DNA from: Hoylesella loescheii
GTDB lineage: Bacteria > Bacteroidota > Bacteroidia > Bacteroidales > Bacteroidaceae
Assembly (NCBI GenBank): GCA_021531755.1
Contig: JADYUK010000026.1
Location: 1 to 34,542, forward strand
Direction: 5' to 3'
DNA length: 34,542 bases
This document shows, piece by piece, positions 8,890 to 16,808 of the stretch (position 1 is its first letter; every line of letters starts with the position of its first letter). The notes beneath the pieces were generated by a model that was given only the letters and a program-made list of their open reading frames with translations, was not told the DNA's origin and ran no database searches. The translations under genes and the position numbers were made by a program.

Positions 8890-9984
8890 TTATCCCGTTG
8901 TTGCGCCAGCACGGCCGTTTATGAAGTCTCTCCACTTCTGGATGACCGCCTCAAGGTCTTCAGGCATGGGCGAAGAGAAGTCCATCTGCCTCCCTGTCAC
9001 TGGATGCTCGAACCCCAGTGTCTGTGCATGGAGGGCCTGGCGCGGGCATAGCTTGAAGCAGTTGTTTATGAATGCCTTGTAAGCTGATGAGCGCTCGCCA
9101 CGCAATATCTCACACCCGCCATACCGCTCGTCGGCGAAGAGGGGGTGGCCGATGGCCTTCATGTGTGCTCGTATCTGGTGTGTGCGGCCTGTCTCGAGTA
9201 TGCACTCGACGAGCGTCGTGTATCCGAACCTCTCTATGACCCTCCAGTGTGTGACAGCGGGCTTGCCTGTCTCAGAGCCTGGGGGGAGGACTGTCATGCG
9301 CAATCTGTCCTTAGGGTCACGGGCGATGTTTCCCTCTATGCGTCCACTGTCCTCTGCCATGTGCCCCCATACGAGGGCGATGTACGAGCGGTGGGTGGTC
9401 TTGTTGAAGAATTGCTTGCCGAGGTTTTTCTTCGCCTCGGGTGTCTTGGCTATGAGCAGCAGCCCTGAGGTGTCCTTGTCGATGCGGTGGACAAGACCCA
9501 CCTCGGGCGAGTTAGGGTCGTATGCCGGCACATCCCTCATGTGCCATGCCATGGCGTTGACGAGTGTCCCTGTGAAGTTTCCGGCTCCGGGATGTACCAC
9601 CATCCCCGCTTTCTTGTTCACGACGAGCAGCTCGTCGTCCTCATAGACAATGTCCATCGGTATATCCTCGGCGACAATGCTTGTGTCGTGGGGCGGGCGT
9701 GCCAGCATCAGTGTTATGACATCTCCTGGCCTTACCTTGTAGTTTGACTTGACCGGATGTCCGTTGGCATGTATGTATCCGGCGTCTGCCGCCTGCTGTA
9801 TCCTGTTTCTCGACGAGTGTTGCATGTGGTCGAAGAGGAACTTGTCTATGCGCAGTTTCTCCTGTCCTGCATCGGCGACGATACGGTAGTGCTCGTATAG
9901 TCCGGTGTTGTTGTCCCCGGCGGCTGCCTCCTCTATCTCGTCGAGGATAACGTCGTCATCGTATATCTGTTCGTTATCTGTCAT
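8890..9984 (-). CDS. rluD: RluD-family 23S rRNA pseudouridine synthase
   Basis: Converts specific uridines of large-subunit rRNA to pseudouridine. An S4 RNA-binding domain is visible at about 44-95 (LRIDKFL to VRPGDVI). The catalytic block HRIDKDTSGLLL has catalytic Asp171. The further RluA/RluD block GRTHQIRAHMKAIGHPLFAD is also present. The 364-residue length is slightly above E. coli RluD because of an acidic N-terminal extension of about 40 residues (DDDVILDEIEEAA). E. coli RluD modifies helix 69; that exact target is inferred here. It is separated from the PASTA gene upstream by 73 bases, and probably shares its transcript. The gap after it (8687-8889) holds a T7 run on the minus strand after a weak GC stem, which could be a partial terminator. 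Confidence 0.92.
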   Translation of the reverse strand: MTDNEQIYDDDVILDEIEEAAAGDNNTGLYEHYRIVADAGQEKLRIDKFLFDHMQHSSRNRIQQAADAGYIHANGHPVKSNYKVRPGDVITLMLARPPHDTSIVAEDIPMDIVYEDDELLVVNKKAGMVVHPGAGNFTGTLVNAMAWHMRDVPAYDPNSPEVGLVHRIDKDTSGLLLIAKTPEAKKNLGKQFFNKTTHRSYIALVWGHMAEDSGRIEGNIARDPKDRLRMTVLPPGSETGKPAVTHWRVIERFGYTTLVECILETGRTHQIRAHMKAIGHPLFADERYGGCEILRGERSSAYKAFINNCFKLCPRQALHAQTLGFEHPVTGRQMDFSSPMPEDLEAVIQKWRDFINGRAGATTG

Positions 9985-10058
9985 TTACGGGTTGTCTCTT
10001 TTCTTTTTGTTCTTAATGTCCACTTTGTTGCGGACGGTTCACATTGGCCTGCCACGGC

Positions 10059-10715
10059 TTACTCCTCAACCACCTGGAAAGGGTCTTCCTCCGGCACTTC
10101 CTCGCCTTCGTCGACTGGCTCCATGTCAGGGTCGGTCACCTCAAGGTCGGCATCATCGCCTACCATGCCATTGCCAACGAGCAGGGTGACCATGGCGTCG
10201 ATTGACACCTTATCGCCTGTCGACAGCCTCTGCCCTCTCGATATGGCTCCGTAGACCCAGTCTTTCTCTCCTGCCACATACTGTGGCTCTCCTACCTTGA
10301 ACCCGAGTATGCGCAGTTTAGCCATAGCCTCTCTCAGCGAGCTGTTGTCGACGATATCGGGCATGACGAGTGTCGGCTTTGTCGACGCGTTTATTGTGAC
10401 ATAGACGACGCGGCCACTCTTCACCTTCTGTCCGGGGTCAGGCGACTGTTGCAGTATGCAGTCAGGAGGGAGATGGCGGTTGTAGCTGGTGTCACTGACG
10501 ACAATTGTGAGGCCGGCGGCCTCAAGGAGATTCTCCGCGTCGGGGAATTTCTTGTTACATATATCGGGCACAGAGATTTCTTCTCCATGATGGGTGTAGA
10601 CTGCTGCTGCCCAGCCTAACAGGAGGACGAGAAGCATCATGAGGGCTGCCATGAGGGCCAGGTTGAGCCATATATAGCGGCTGCAAAGCTTGCGTATGAA
10701 TGTTCGGGTCTGCAT
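10059..10715 (-). CDS. Single-pass membrane PASTA-domain protein without a kinase domain
   Basis: A 218-residue protein with a basic N-terminus, one membrane segment (about 17-40), two PASTA-like repeats (about 46-110 and 115-183) and an acidic C-terminal tail (about 185-218, rich in Asp and Glu). PASTA domains usually bind peptidoglycan or cell-wall precursors and are best known in Ser/Thr kinases and penicillin-binding proteins. Here no catalytic domain is attached, so it is more likely a binding or scaffold protein facing the periplasm. It heads the run PASTA-rluD-ddl. The link to ddl supports a cell-wall role, though this is inference. A -7-type box lies just upstream (10738-10745). Confidence 0.85.
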   Translation of the reverse strand: MQTRTFIRKLCSRYIWLNLALMAALMMLLVLLLGWAAAVYTHHGEEISVPDICNKKFPDAENLLEAAGLTIVVSDTSYNRHLPPDCILQQSPDPGQKVKSGRVVYVTINASTKPTLVMPDIVDNSSLREAMAKLRILGFKVGEPQYVAGEKDWVYGAISRGQRLSTGDKVSIDAMVTLLVGNGMVGDDADLEVTDPDMEPVDEGEEVPEEDPFQVVEE

Positions 10716-10737
10716 TTATGCTCTATTATTTTTGCAG

Positions 10738-10745
10738 CAAAGTTA
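10738..10745 (-). promoter_or_regulatory. Probable promoter of the PASTA-rluD-ddl run
   Basis: Minus-strand TAACTTTG matches TAnnTTTG. The transcript would begin near 10731 and leave a very short leader of about 16 bases before the ATG at 10715. The -33 region is AT-rich without a TTTG, so support is moderate. Confidence 0.5.
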
Positions 10746-10866
10746 CAAAATATATTTTATAAATAATGTATATCATGCCGAAAAAAAGCATGTAAATCAT
10801 CATGCACACCTACTTGTAATTCTCTCTCTGCAAGGTTTAGGATTGAAAGCAGTATCTCTTGGCTTG

Positions 10867-10916
10867 TCATCCAGCACATATGACGGGCTCATCCAGCACA
10901 TGTGGCGGGCTCATCC
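10867..10916. repeat. 22-bp tandem repeat, two and a quarter copies
   Basis: The unit beginning TCATCCAGCACAT and ending CGGGC occurs at 10867-10888 and 10889-10910 with two differences. A third partial copy (TCATCC) is at 10911-10916. It lies in non-coding DNA. No function is apparent. Confidence 0.8.
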
Positions 10917-11061
10917 TGTACCTCTTGGGAAATGCCATGCCACAGCTTGGAAACTGTAAGCCACACCCGCCTCCCATATAATAATCTGTAACCTGGCCAT
11001 TGGCGACAGGCAGAGCGGCGCCATGCGCTATCCATCATGCCGCCACTTGTCATACGGGCAT

Positions 11062-11095
11062 AAAAAAAGCAGCCTGAAGAGGAGTCTTCTGCTGC
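11062..11095 (-). terminator. rpmH terminator
   Basis: On the minus strand a hairpin forms from GCAGC and GAAGA pairing with TCTTC and GCTGC (plus-strand 11069-11095), with a 4-base loop and a small internal bulge. It is followed at once by seven U residues (plus-strand A run 11062-11068). It lies 39 bases after the rpmH stop. Confidence 0.85.
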
Positions 11096-11133
11096 TGTAC
11101 TTGACGCCTGTGGCGCTAAATGTCTGATAAGGA

Positions 11134-11289
11134 TTACTTACCGTGGTTCTCGTCAGAAACTGTGAGCTTCTTGCGGCCATGTGCACGACGAGAAGCGAGA
11201 ACGCGGCGACCATTCTTGGTCTTCATGCGCTCACGGAAACCATGTTTGTTAACGCGACGACGATTGTGTGGCTGGAATGTTCTTTTCAT
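11134..11289 (-). CDS. rpmH: 50S ribosomal protein L34
   Basis: A 51-residue, highly basic protein that begins [18 protein letters not shown] and continues with [19 protein letters not shown], the family signature of L34 of the large ribosomal subunit. The C-terminus [12 protein letters not shown] is slightly longer than the E. coli protein (46 residues). The start is the ATG at 11289 and the stop TAA at 11134-11136. It has its own promoter (11331-11362) and a strong terminator (11062-11095), so it is a single-gene transcript. It is divergent from efp. In many bacteria rpmH sits beside rnpA and dnaA near the origin; here it does not. Confidence 0.96.
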   Translation of the reverse strand: MKRTFQPHNRRRVNKHGFRERMKTKNGRRVLASRRAHGRKKLTVSDENHGK

Positions 11290-11330
11290 TTTTATCTTGT
11301 ATTTTATGATTTTTTCAACAATTCGGGATG

Positions 11331-11362
11331 CAAAAGTACATAAAATATTTTAATAATCCAAA
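11331..11362 (-). promoter_or_regulatory. rpmH promoter
   Basis: Minus-strand TTTG (plus-strand CAAA 11359-11362), 20 bases, then TACTTTTG (plus-strand 11331-11338). This is a full match to the Bacteroidetes housekeeping promoter. The leader is about 35 bases. Confidence 0.8.
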
Positions 11363-11412
11363 GAATAATCGATTTTTCATAAGAAAATAAGTGTTTTTTA
11401 AGAAAAATATAG

Positions 11413-11420
11413 TACCTTTG
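11413..11420 (+). promoter_or_regulatory. efp promoter (-7 box)
   Basis: TACCTTTG followed by CACACG is a perfect -7 box on the plus strand. The -33 region (near 11390) is T-rich with no exact TTTG. The transcript would start near 11427 and give a leader of about 83 bases before efp. It is back to back with the rpmH promoter. Confidence 0.7.
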
Positions 11421-11509
11421 CACACGAAAATGAGTGAAGGGAAGGTAATTAAGCACATTAAGCGACAAGAATAACATAAACGGAAACAGAACAAAATAAC
11501 CGACAAAAC

Positions 11510-12076
11510 ATGATCAAATCACAAGACATCAAGAACGGCACAGTCATTCGTCTTGACGGCAAGCTGCTCGTTGTTGTGGAGTTCCTCCACGTTAAGCCAG
11601 GTAAGGGTAACACATTCATGCGTACAAAGCTTAAGGACGTTGTCTCAGGCTATGTCATCGAGAAGCGCTTCAACATCGGTGAGGCTCTTGAGGATGTACG
11701 CGTAGAGCACCGTCCATACCAGTTCCTCTACATGGACGGCGAGGACGCTGTGTTCATGAACCAGGAGACATTTGACCAGGTGAACATAGACAAGAACATG
11801 GTTATCGGAAGCGAGTACATGAAGGAAGGCGATGTCGTGGAGGTCGTTTCTGACTCTTCGACAGAGACTATCCTCACAGCTGAGATGCCTGTCAAGACAA
11901 CACTCGAGATAACATACATGGAGCCGGGCGCTAAGGGCAACACAGCCACAAACACCCTGACAAAGGCTACTGTAGAGACTGGCGGAACTGTCATGGTACC
12001 TCTCTTCTGCAAAGAGGGCGACAAGATTATCGTCGACACACGCGACGGAAGCTACGTTCAGCGCGTGAAGGAGTAA
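11510..12076 (+). CDS. efp: Translation elongation factor P
   Basis: Binds the ribosome between the P and E sites and helps peptide-bond formation at polyproline stretches. The 188-residue length and three-domain plan are normal. The loop that reaches the peptidyl-transfer centre reads HVKPGKGNTF, with Lys32 at the tip, so any modification would be of the lysine type. No modification enzyme (EpmA, EarP or YmfI type) is visible in the window. The C-terminal signature GDKIIVDTRDGSYVQRVKE matches the family. It is rightward from its own promoter and no clear terminator follows it. Confidence 0.97.
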   Translation: MIKSQDIKNGTVIRLDGKLLVVVEFLHVKPGKGNTFMRTKLKDVVSGYVIEKRFNIGEALEDVRVEHRPYQFLYMDGEDAVFMNQETFDQVNIDKNMVIGSEYMKEGDVVEVVSDSSTETILTAEMPVKTTLEITYMEPGAKGNTATNTLTKATVETGGTVMVPLFCKEGDKIIVDTRDGSYVQRVKE

Positions 12077-12445
12077 TGCCACAACCACATCCCTAAAGCG
12101 GGAGAGACGGTGGCGGCTTGACCTCCATACTACTATCCAGGCTGGTTCTGCCTATAACCAGCGCCACAGCAGCACAAGGCACAAGATGCCTGCATGACCA
12201 TATGCCACAACCTAGGGAGTGACGTCTCCCACACACATGGCACAAGGACGCTGGGACGCTGACGGTATATAGGCCGAGCCAGTCTTTATTCTTTTACAGG
12301 CGCAGAGACAGCCAAAGAGCCGACGATGGCATGGAACGAAGACAGCCTGAAGAGCCAAGGGGAAACCCATAAGGGCCTCGGGATACCAACCAGGGAGGCG
12401 TCTCAACCTGCCACACTGACCAAAAGAACACACCTATATATAAAT
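12077..12445. other. Intergenic region between efp and the glycosyltransferase
   Basis: This 369-base gap shows no credible gene or TAnnTTTG box. A 7-bp hairpin GCTGGTT/AACCAGC (12141-12162) is present but lacks a T-tract. The reading frame of the next gene stays open back to 12326, but that stretch lacks features of the family. Confidence 0.4.
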
Positions 12446-13495
12446 ATGAGATACAGCATAATAGTGCCAGTCTATAACCGTCCGGACGAGGTGGACGAGC
12501 TGCTTGACAGCCTCACACGCCAGAGCGAGCGAGGCTTTGAGGTGATTATCGTAGAGGATGGCTCGGCTGTGACATGCCAGAAGGTATGTCAGAAATATGC
12601 CACGGCATTGGACATACACTATTACCAGAAGCCCAACTCCGGGCCGGGACAAAGCCGCAACTATGGTGCAGAGCGCGCCAGTGGTGACTATCTGCTCATC
12701 CTCGACTCAGACGTTGTACTGCCTGAGACATACATCGAGGCCGTCACGAAAGAGCTCGACACGGCGCCAGCCGACGCTTTCGGAGGCCCTGACAGCTCAC
12801 ACCCATCGTTCACACCGACACAGAAGGCCATCTCATACTCCATGACAGCATTCTTCACGACAGGCGGTATACGCGGCGGGAAGAAGAAGCTCGACAAGTT
12901 CTTCCCACGCTCGTTCAATATGGGAGTGCGCCGCGAGGTATACCAGAAGCTGGGAGGATTCTCGAAGATGAGGTTCGGCGAGGACATAGACTTCTCATAC
13001 CGCATAGTCGAGGCAGGCTACAAGACACGGCTGTTCCCGACAGCATGGGTATGGCACAAGCGCCGCACAGACTACAGGAAATTCTGGAGACAGGTATACA
13101 ACAGCGGCATAGCGCGCATAAACCTGACGAAACGGCATCCCGGCACGCTGAAGCTTGTCCATCTCCTCCCTATGGTCTTCACCGTCGGTGTCGTGCTCCT
13201 GCTTGCCACAGCATTCGTCGGACGCATGCTGATGGTCTACGGCCCGGGGCCTGACGCCCTCCACCGCTGGTACTGGCTCTGTATGGGGCCACTGCTGCCT
13301 ATCATCATCTACGCCCTGCTCATATTCTGCGACGCCACCATATCGACACGCTCAGCAGGCATAGGGGCACGCAGCGTAGCGGCGGCTTTCGTCCAGCTGA
13401 TGGGCTACGGATGCGGATTCATATACGCATGGTGGCAGCGCTGTGTGAGAGGGAAAGACGAGTTCCACGCATTCGACAAGACATTCTACAAGTAA
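12446..13495 (+). CDS. Family 2 glycosyltransferase with C-terminal membrane segments
   Basis: A 349-residue GT-A fold transferase. The N-terminal strand MRYSIIVPVYNRPDEVDELL is the GT2 hallmark. The nucleotide-sugar site has VEDGS (about 36-40), and the metal-binding motif is DSD (87-89). The acceptor-side block GEDIDFSYRIVEAGYKTRLFPTA is the ED-type general base region. Three C-terminal hydrophobic segments (from about 245, 280 and 315) anchor it to the inner membrane. It would add a sugar to a lipid-linked or surface glycan; donor and acceptor are unknown. I chose the ATG at 12446 because the GT2 strand starts there. An in-frame ATG at 12326 would add 40 residues with no family character. 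Confidence 0.9.
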   Translation: MRYSIIVPVYNRPDEVDELLDSLTRQSERGFEVIIVEDGSAVTCQKVCQKYATALDIHYYQKPNSGPGQSRNYGAERASGDYLLILDSDVVLPETYIEAVTKELDTAPADAFGGPDSSHPSFTPTQKAISYSMTAFFTTGGIRGGKKKLDKFFPRSFNMGVRREVYQKLGGFSKMRFGEDIDFSYRIVEAGYKTRLFPTAWVWHKRRTDYRKFWRQVYNSGIARINLTKRHPGTLKLVHLLPMVFTVGVVLLLATAFVGRMLMVYGPGPDALHRWYWLCMGPLLPIIIYALLIFCDATISTRSAGIGARSVAAAFVQLMGYGCGFIYAWWQRCVRGKDEFHAFDKTFYK

Positions 13496-13547
13496 GCAAC
13501 CCCACCCTGCCACACACAGGAGACCACAACAAAGGCAGCCGACCACA

Positions 13548-14237
13548 ATGGACAAACTAAGCATAAACAACTGGCAGCCCGACGACAGGCCACGCGAGAA
13601 GATGATGGCAAAAGGCCCGGGGGCACTAAGCAATGCCGAACTGCTCGCCATACTCATCGGCTCGGGCTCGGCGAGAGAGAGCGCCGTGGACCTCATGCGC
13701 CGTGTCATGGCCTCAAGGGGCGACTCGCTGCGCTCATTAGGACAGATGACAATAGGCGAGCTGATGGACTTCAACGGCATCGGAGAGGCAAAGGCAATAA
13801 CGCTGCTCGCAGCATGTGAGCTGGGAAAAAGGCGACAGGCAGAGGAGGCAAGGCAACGAATAGACCTGTCATCAGCACAGTCAATCTTCGAATACCTGCA
13901 ACCGAAGATGCAGGACCTGCCAACAGAGGAGGCTTGGATAGTGCTGCTGAACCAGAACTTCAAGCTGATAGGCGACGCCATAAGGCTATCACAGGGCGGA
14001 CTGACAGAGACTGCTGTGGATGTCAGGATAATCGTCAAGCACGCCATCCTGAACAATGCCACAGTCGTGGTGCTGGCACATAACCACCCGTCAAACAACG
14101 CCTCACCATCAGGACAGGACGACAGAATAACGAGACAGGTGGCCGACGCGCTGAAACTAATGCGCCTGCACCTTGCCGACCATATCATAGTGACCGAGGG
14201 AAAATACTACAGCTACATGGAGCACGGGAAGATTTAG
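13548..14237 (+). CDS. radC: RadC-family JAB/MPN domain protein
   Basis: A 229-residue RadC-type protein. A helix-hairpin-helix-like segment FNGIGEAKAITLLA lies at about 75-88. The JAB1/MPN metal site is complete: a glutamate in the TEEAW segment (about 126-130), then HNHPS with His178 and His180, and Asp191 in SGQDD. The biochemical role of RadC remains uncertain; the old DNA-repair assignment is not well supported, and a metal-dependent hydrolase is predicted from the fold. It starts 52 bases after the glycosyltransferase on the same strand and may be cotranscribed with it. Confidence 0.93.
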   Translation: MDKLSINNWQPDDRPREKMMAKGPGALSNAELLAILIGSGSARESAVDLMRRVMASRGDSLRSLGQMTIGELMDFNGIGEAKAITLLAACELGKRRQAEEARQRIDLSSAQSIFEYLQPKMQDLPTEEAWIVLLNQNFKLIGDAIRLSQGGLTETAVDVRIIVKHAILNNATVVVLAHNHPSNNASPSGQDDRITRQVADALKLMRLHLADHIIVTEGKYYSYMEHGKI

Positions 14238-14496
14238 GCAGACCATGCAGCAGGAAAGAAAAACGTTGAGGCTATACCCATGAAGTCACAGATGAATGGC
14301 CAGAAGCCCAAAAAGAGACAGCGCCACGCATAAAGACATGCTGCCTCACTGACCGTAGCACAAGGGACAGAGACCGGGCAAACGGCTGGCACGACATGAT
14401 GGACGCTACAAAAAAAAGCGACAAAATGGCTGGACACATGGCCCAACACATAGAATACCAAACAAAGAAACATATAACAGAACACCCCAGAACATA

Positions 14497-14850
14497 ATGG
14501 CAACAACAGAAAACAACACACATGCCCCACTGACAGCAGACGAGAAACTGAAGGTAGAGGAGCGCATCGTCGATGTGCTCAAGACAGTCTATGACCCTGA
14601 GATACCCGTAAACATATACGACCTCGGCCTCATATACAAGATAGACTTGCAGGACGACGGCACACTCGATATCGACATGACATTCACAGCACCATCATGT
14701 CCGGCAGCCGACTTTATCCTTGAGGATGTGAGGACAAAGGTGGAAGCTGTGCAGGGAGTCACATCGGCAACGATAAACATGGTCTTCGAACCGGAATGGG
14801 ACAAGAGCATGATGACCGAGGAAGCGCGAGTGGAGCTCGGATTCGAATAG
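14497..14850 (+). CDS. MIP18/DUF59-family protein, SufT-like iron-sulfur assembly factor
   Basis: A 117-residue DUF59 (MIP18) domain protein. Family signatures are DPEIPVNIYDLGLIY (about 33-47) and TFTAPSCPAADFI, with its conserved Cys (about residue 67). Proteins of this group (SufT, PaaD, yeast Cia2) help deliver iron-sulfur clusters. In Bacteroidetes it often stands alone, as here, so the Fe-S role is inferred from the family. The upstream gap of 259 bases after radC is A- and C-rich without a recognisable promoter. It is followed by the LpxH-type gene after 153 bases. Confidence 0.85.
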   Translation: MATTENNTHAPLTADEKLKVEERIVDVLKTVYDPEIPVNIYDLGLIYKIDLQDDGTLDIDMTFTAPSCPAADFILEDVRTKVEAVQGVTSATINMVFEPEWDKSMMTEEARVELGFE

Positions 14851-15003
14851 GCACGGCCGTAAGCATGTTGACGACAACAAACCGTAGAAGACAACCACAC
14901 TCCCCATAACAAGCCAATAATGGCTGGACGACAGCTATCCACGCCTCGTGCGAGAAAGGGAGGTGGCTCAATCAAAATCTCTCATTAACAGACACCAAGG
15001 ACA

Positions 15004-15849
15004 ATGGAAAAGATATACTTCATCAGCGACGCACACCTCGGCTCATGGGGCATACCACACGCACGCATGCAGGAGCGGAGGCTGGTACGTTTCCTCGACT
15101 CTATTAAGAACCAGGCAAAAGCAGTATATCTGCTTGGCGACATGTTCGATTTCTGGTATGAGTGGAAGTATGCTGTGCCTAAGGGCTACACACGCTTCCT
15201 TGGCAAGATAAGCGAGCTGACAGACATGGGCGTGGAGGTACATTACTTCACCGGGAACCACGACATATGGATGTATGGATATCTGGAGACAGAATGCGGA
15301 GTGACACTCCACCGCAAGCCAGAGACCATAGAGCTGTATAATAAGGTGTTCTATCTCGCACACGGCGACGGACTCGGCGACCCCGACCGGCAGTTCAGGA
15401 TGCTGAGAGCCATATTCCGCAACACAACATGCCAGCGGCTTTTCTCTATGCTCCACCCACGCATAAGCATGTGGCTCGGCATGACATGGGCAAAACACTC
15501 ACGGATGAAACGGGTGAAGGCTATGGCACAGGGAACAATAGAGACAGAGGGAGCCGCTGGGACACAGTATAACGGAAACGTGACTACCGGACTGAACACA
15601 TCGGGAGAGCCCGAATATATGGGCGAGGACCGCGAGCATCTCGTCCTATACACTAAGGAGTATATGATATCACACCCCGACATAGACTATTTCATATACG
15701 GACACCGGCACATAGAGCTCGACCTGATGCTGACAGCGACAAAGCGCATGATGATTCTCGGCGACTGGATATCACAGTTCACATACGCCGTATTCGACGG
15801 AGAGCATCTGCTGCTGTCTGAGTATGAGGAAGGCGAGACAGAGTTTTAG
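15004..15849 (+). CDS. lpxH: UDP-2,3-diacylglucosamine diphosphatase-like metallophosphatase
   Basis: Calcineurin-like metallophosphoesterase of the LpxH type, which cleaves UDP-2,3-diacylglucosamine to lipid X in lipid A synthesis at the inner membrane surface. All metal-ligand blocks are present: SDAHLG (Asp9, His11), GDMFDFW (Asp46), GNHD (84-87), AHGDG (His120), and YGHRH (His234, His236). At 281 residues it is about 40 longer than E. coli LpxH. Part of this is a Gly/Thr/Asn-rich insert at about 180-207, which is unlikely to be part of the core. A Bacteroidetes LpxH/LpxG-like paralogue with another substrate cannot be excluded. Confidence 0.87.
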   Translation: MEKIYFISDAHLGSWGIPHARMQERRLVRFLDSIKNQAKAVYLLGDMFDFWYEWKYAVPKGYTRFLGKISELTDMGVEVHYFTGNHDIWMYGYLETECGVTLHRKPETIELYNKVFYLAHGDGLGDPDRQFRMLRAIFRNTTCQRLFSMLHPRISMWLGMTWAKHSRMKRVKAMAQGTIETEGAAGTQYNGNVTTGLNTSGEPEYMGEDREHLVLYTKEYMISHPDIDYFIYGHRHIELDLMLTATKRMMILGDWISQFTYAVFDGEHLLLSEYEEGETEF

Positions 15850-15880
15850 ACCCGAAAAGAGCATAAACAGAAGACCAATA

Positions 15881-15938
15881 CCGGCAGGCGTCATCACCGA
15901 CACTCCCACAAGGATGTGAAGACAGAGACACCTGCCGG
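15881..15938 (+). terminator. Hairpin after lpxH, possible terminator
   Basis: CCGGCAGGCGTC (15881-15892) pairs with GACACCTGCCGG (15927-15938), 12 bp with one G-U pair, across a 34-base loop. No T-run follows, so it is either a factor-dependent end or a transcript-stability element. Confidence 0.35.
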
Positions 15939-16219
15939 CATACTGTATATATAATCATTTACGGGCATGCCCCTACGGCTCTGCCACGAAAGACAGGCGG
16001 CAAGCGTGTCCCGCCTGCAAGACAATAGACCCGACACTGGCGATAATAACACCCTGACCGGCCATCCAGGCCCGGCTCCACTAGTCGCCAAGCCATATTT
16101 GCACGCAACAAAATGACAGGAGAAAACACGAGTCACGTGAAGCGGAAGCGCCATATCGCATATTTATACAGGCAAGCGCAAGCGTATTCATAATATTTTC
16201 AGCTTACATACAAAAAACA

Positions 16220-16303
16220 TGAATAAATATTTGGCAGTCTGCATAAATATGATTAATTTTGCATCCCGAACAAGAATATCGACGTTAAATACTGAATAAA
16301 TAT
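16220..16303 (+). promoter_or_regulatory. Three ARG-box-like repeats at the argR promoter
   Basis: TGAATAAATAT occurs at 16220-16230 and 16293-16303, and TGCATAAATAT at 16240-16250. The first half matches the left arm of the E. coli ARG box (TGAATWWWWATTCA); the right arms are weak. The sites overlap the -33 box, lie between -33 and -7, and lie downstream of the predicted start of transcription. That arrangement fits autorepression by ArgR. Binding is inferred. Confidence 0.5.
16230..16261 (+). promoter_or_regulatory. argR promoter
   Basis: TTTG at 16230-16233, 20 bases, then TAATTTTG at 16254-16261. This is a full match to the Bacteroidetes housekeeping consensus. The transcript should begin near 16268 and leave a leader of about 43 bases. 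It probably drives argR, the GNAT gene and perhaps argG. Confidence 0.8.
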
Positions 16304-16310
16304 ACACTCC

Positions 16311-16787
16311 ATGGCACAAAAGAACGACCGTCTCGAAACACTTAGGATGCTTTTCTCCTCACAAGAGTTATGCTCACAGGAGGATGTCCTGCGTGCATTG
16401 CGCATTGAAGGGTTCAATGTAACACAGGCGACACTGTCACGGGACATGAAGCAACTGAAGGTGGCCAAGGCGGCCATGGCTAACGGAAAGTATATTTATG
16501 TCCTGCCGACAGAGACAATGTATAAGCGCGTGCAGAAACCCATGACAGCACGCGAGATGCTCCTCTCGTCAGGCTTCGTCTCCATAACATTCTCCAGGAA
16601 CATGGGCGTAATACGCACAAGGCCAGGCTACGCGTCGAGCATAGCGTACAATATCGACAACGCAAGAATAAAGACAATATTGGGGACAATAGCCGGAGAC
16701 GACACAATATTCATTGTGCTGGCAGAGGATGCCGAGCATTCTGAGGTGATTGACGCACTGTCGTACGTCATTCCTGATATCAAATAA
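16311..16787 (+). CDS. argR: Arginine repressor
   Basis: A 158-residue ArgR-family regulator. The N-terminal winged helix (about 1-75) includes the typical VTQATLSRDMKQLKVAK recognition region. The C-terminal hexamerisation and arginine-binding domain includes LGTIAGDDTIFIV with the conserved GDD. With arginine bound it is expected to repress arginine biosynthesis genes. It lies first in the arginine region, 21 bases before the GNAT gene. Three ARG-box-like repeats surround its own promoter, which suggests autoregulation. I saw no equally good repeats before argG, argC or argF'. Confidence 0.95.
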   Translation: MAQKNDRLETLRMLFSSQELCSQEDVLRALRIEGFNVTQATLSRDMKQLKVAKAAMANGKYIYVLPTETMYKRVQKPMTAREMLLSSGFVSITFSRNMGVIRTRPGYASSIAYNIDNARIKTILGTIAGDDTIFIVLAEDAEHSEVIDALSYVIPDIK

Positions 16788-16808
16788 GATATTTATTTCT
16801 GATTTATC

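Larger units (their letters stand above)
10716..11061. other. Intergenic region between the PASTA gene and rpmH
   Basis: Non-coding as far as I can tell. It holds the PASTA gene promoter at its left edge and a short tandem repeat at 10867-10916. The rpmH terminator begins at its right edge. Confidence 0.5.
15850..16310. other. Intergenic region upstream of argR
   Basis: This 461-base gap contains a long-stem hairpin near the lpxH stop (15881-15938), the argR promoter (16230-16261), and three ARG-box-like repeats (16220-16303). The middle part (about 15940-16200) shows nothing that I can support. Confidence 0.6.

Noticed and set aside
11134..11289. rpmH as a sign of a nearby replication origin
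   Set aside because: No rnpA, dnaA, or DnaA-box cluster is present; the neighbours are efp and a PASTA protein gene.
12141..12162. Hairpin GCTGGTT/AACCAGC after efp
   Set aside because: Only 7 bp and no T-tract, so not called as a terminator.
12326..12445. Forty-residue N-terminal extension of the glycosyltransferase
   Set aside because: The GT2 fold begins at the ATG at 12446; the extension is polar, lacks a signal peptide and has no family match that I know.
14234..14530. Cys/Phe-rich open frame on the minus strand after radC
   Set aside because: Low-complexity product from an A/C-rich non-coding gap that overlaps the DUF59 gene start; no promoter or start support.
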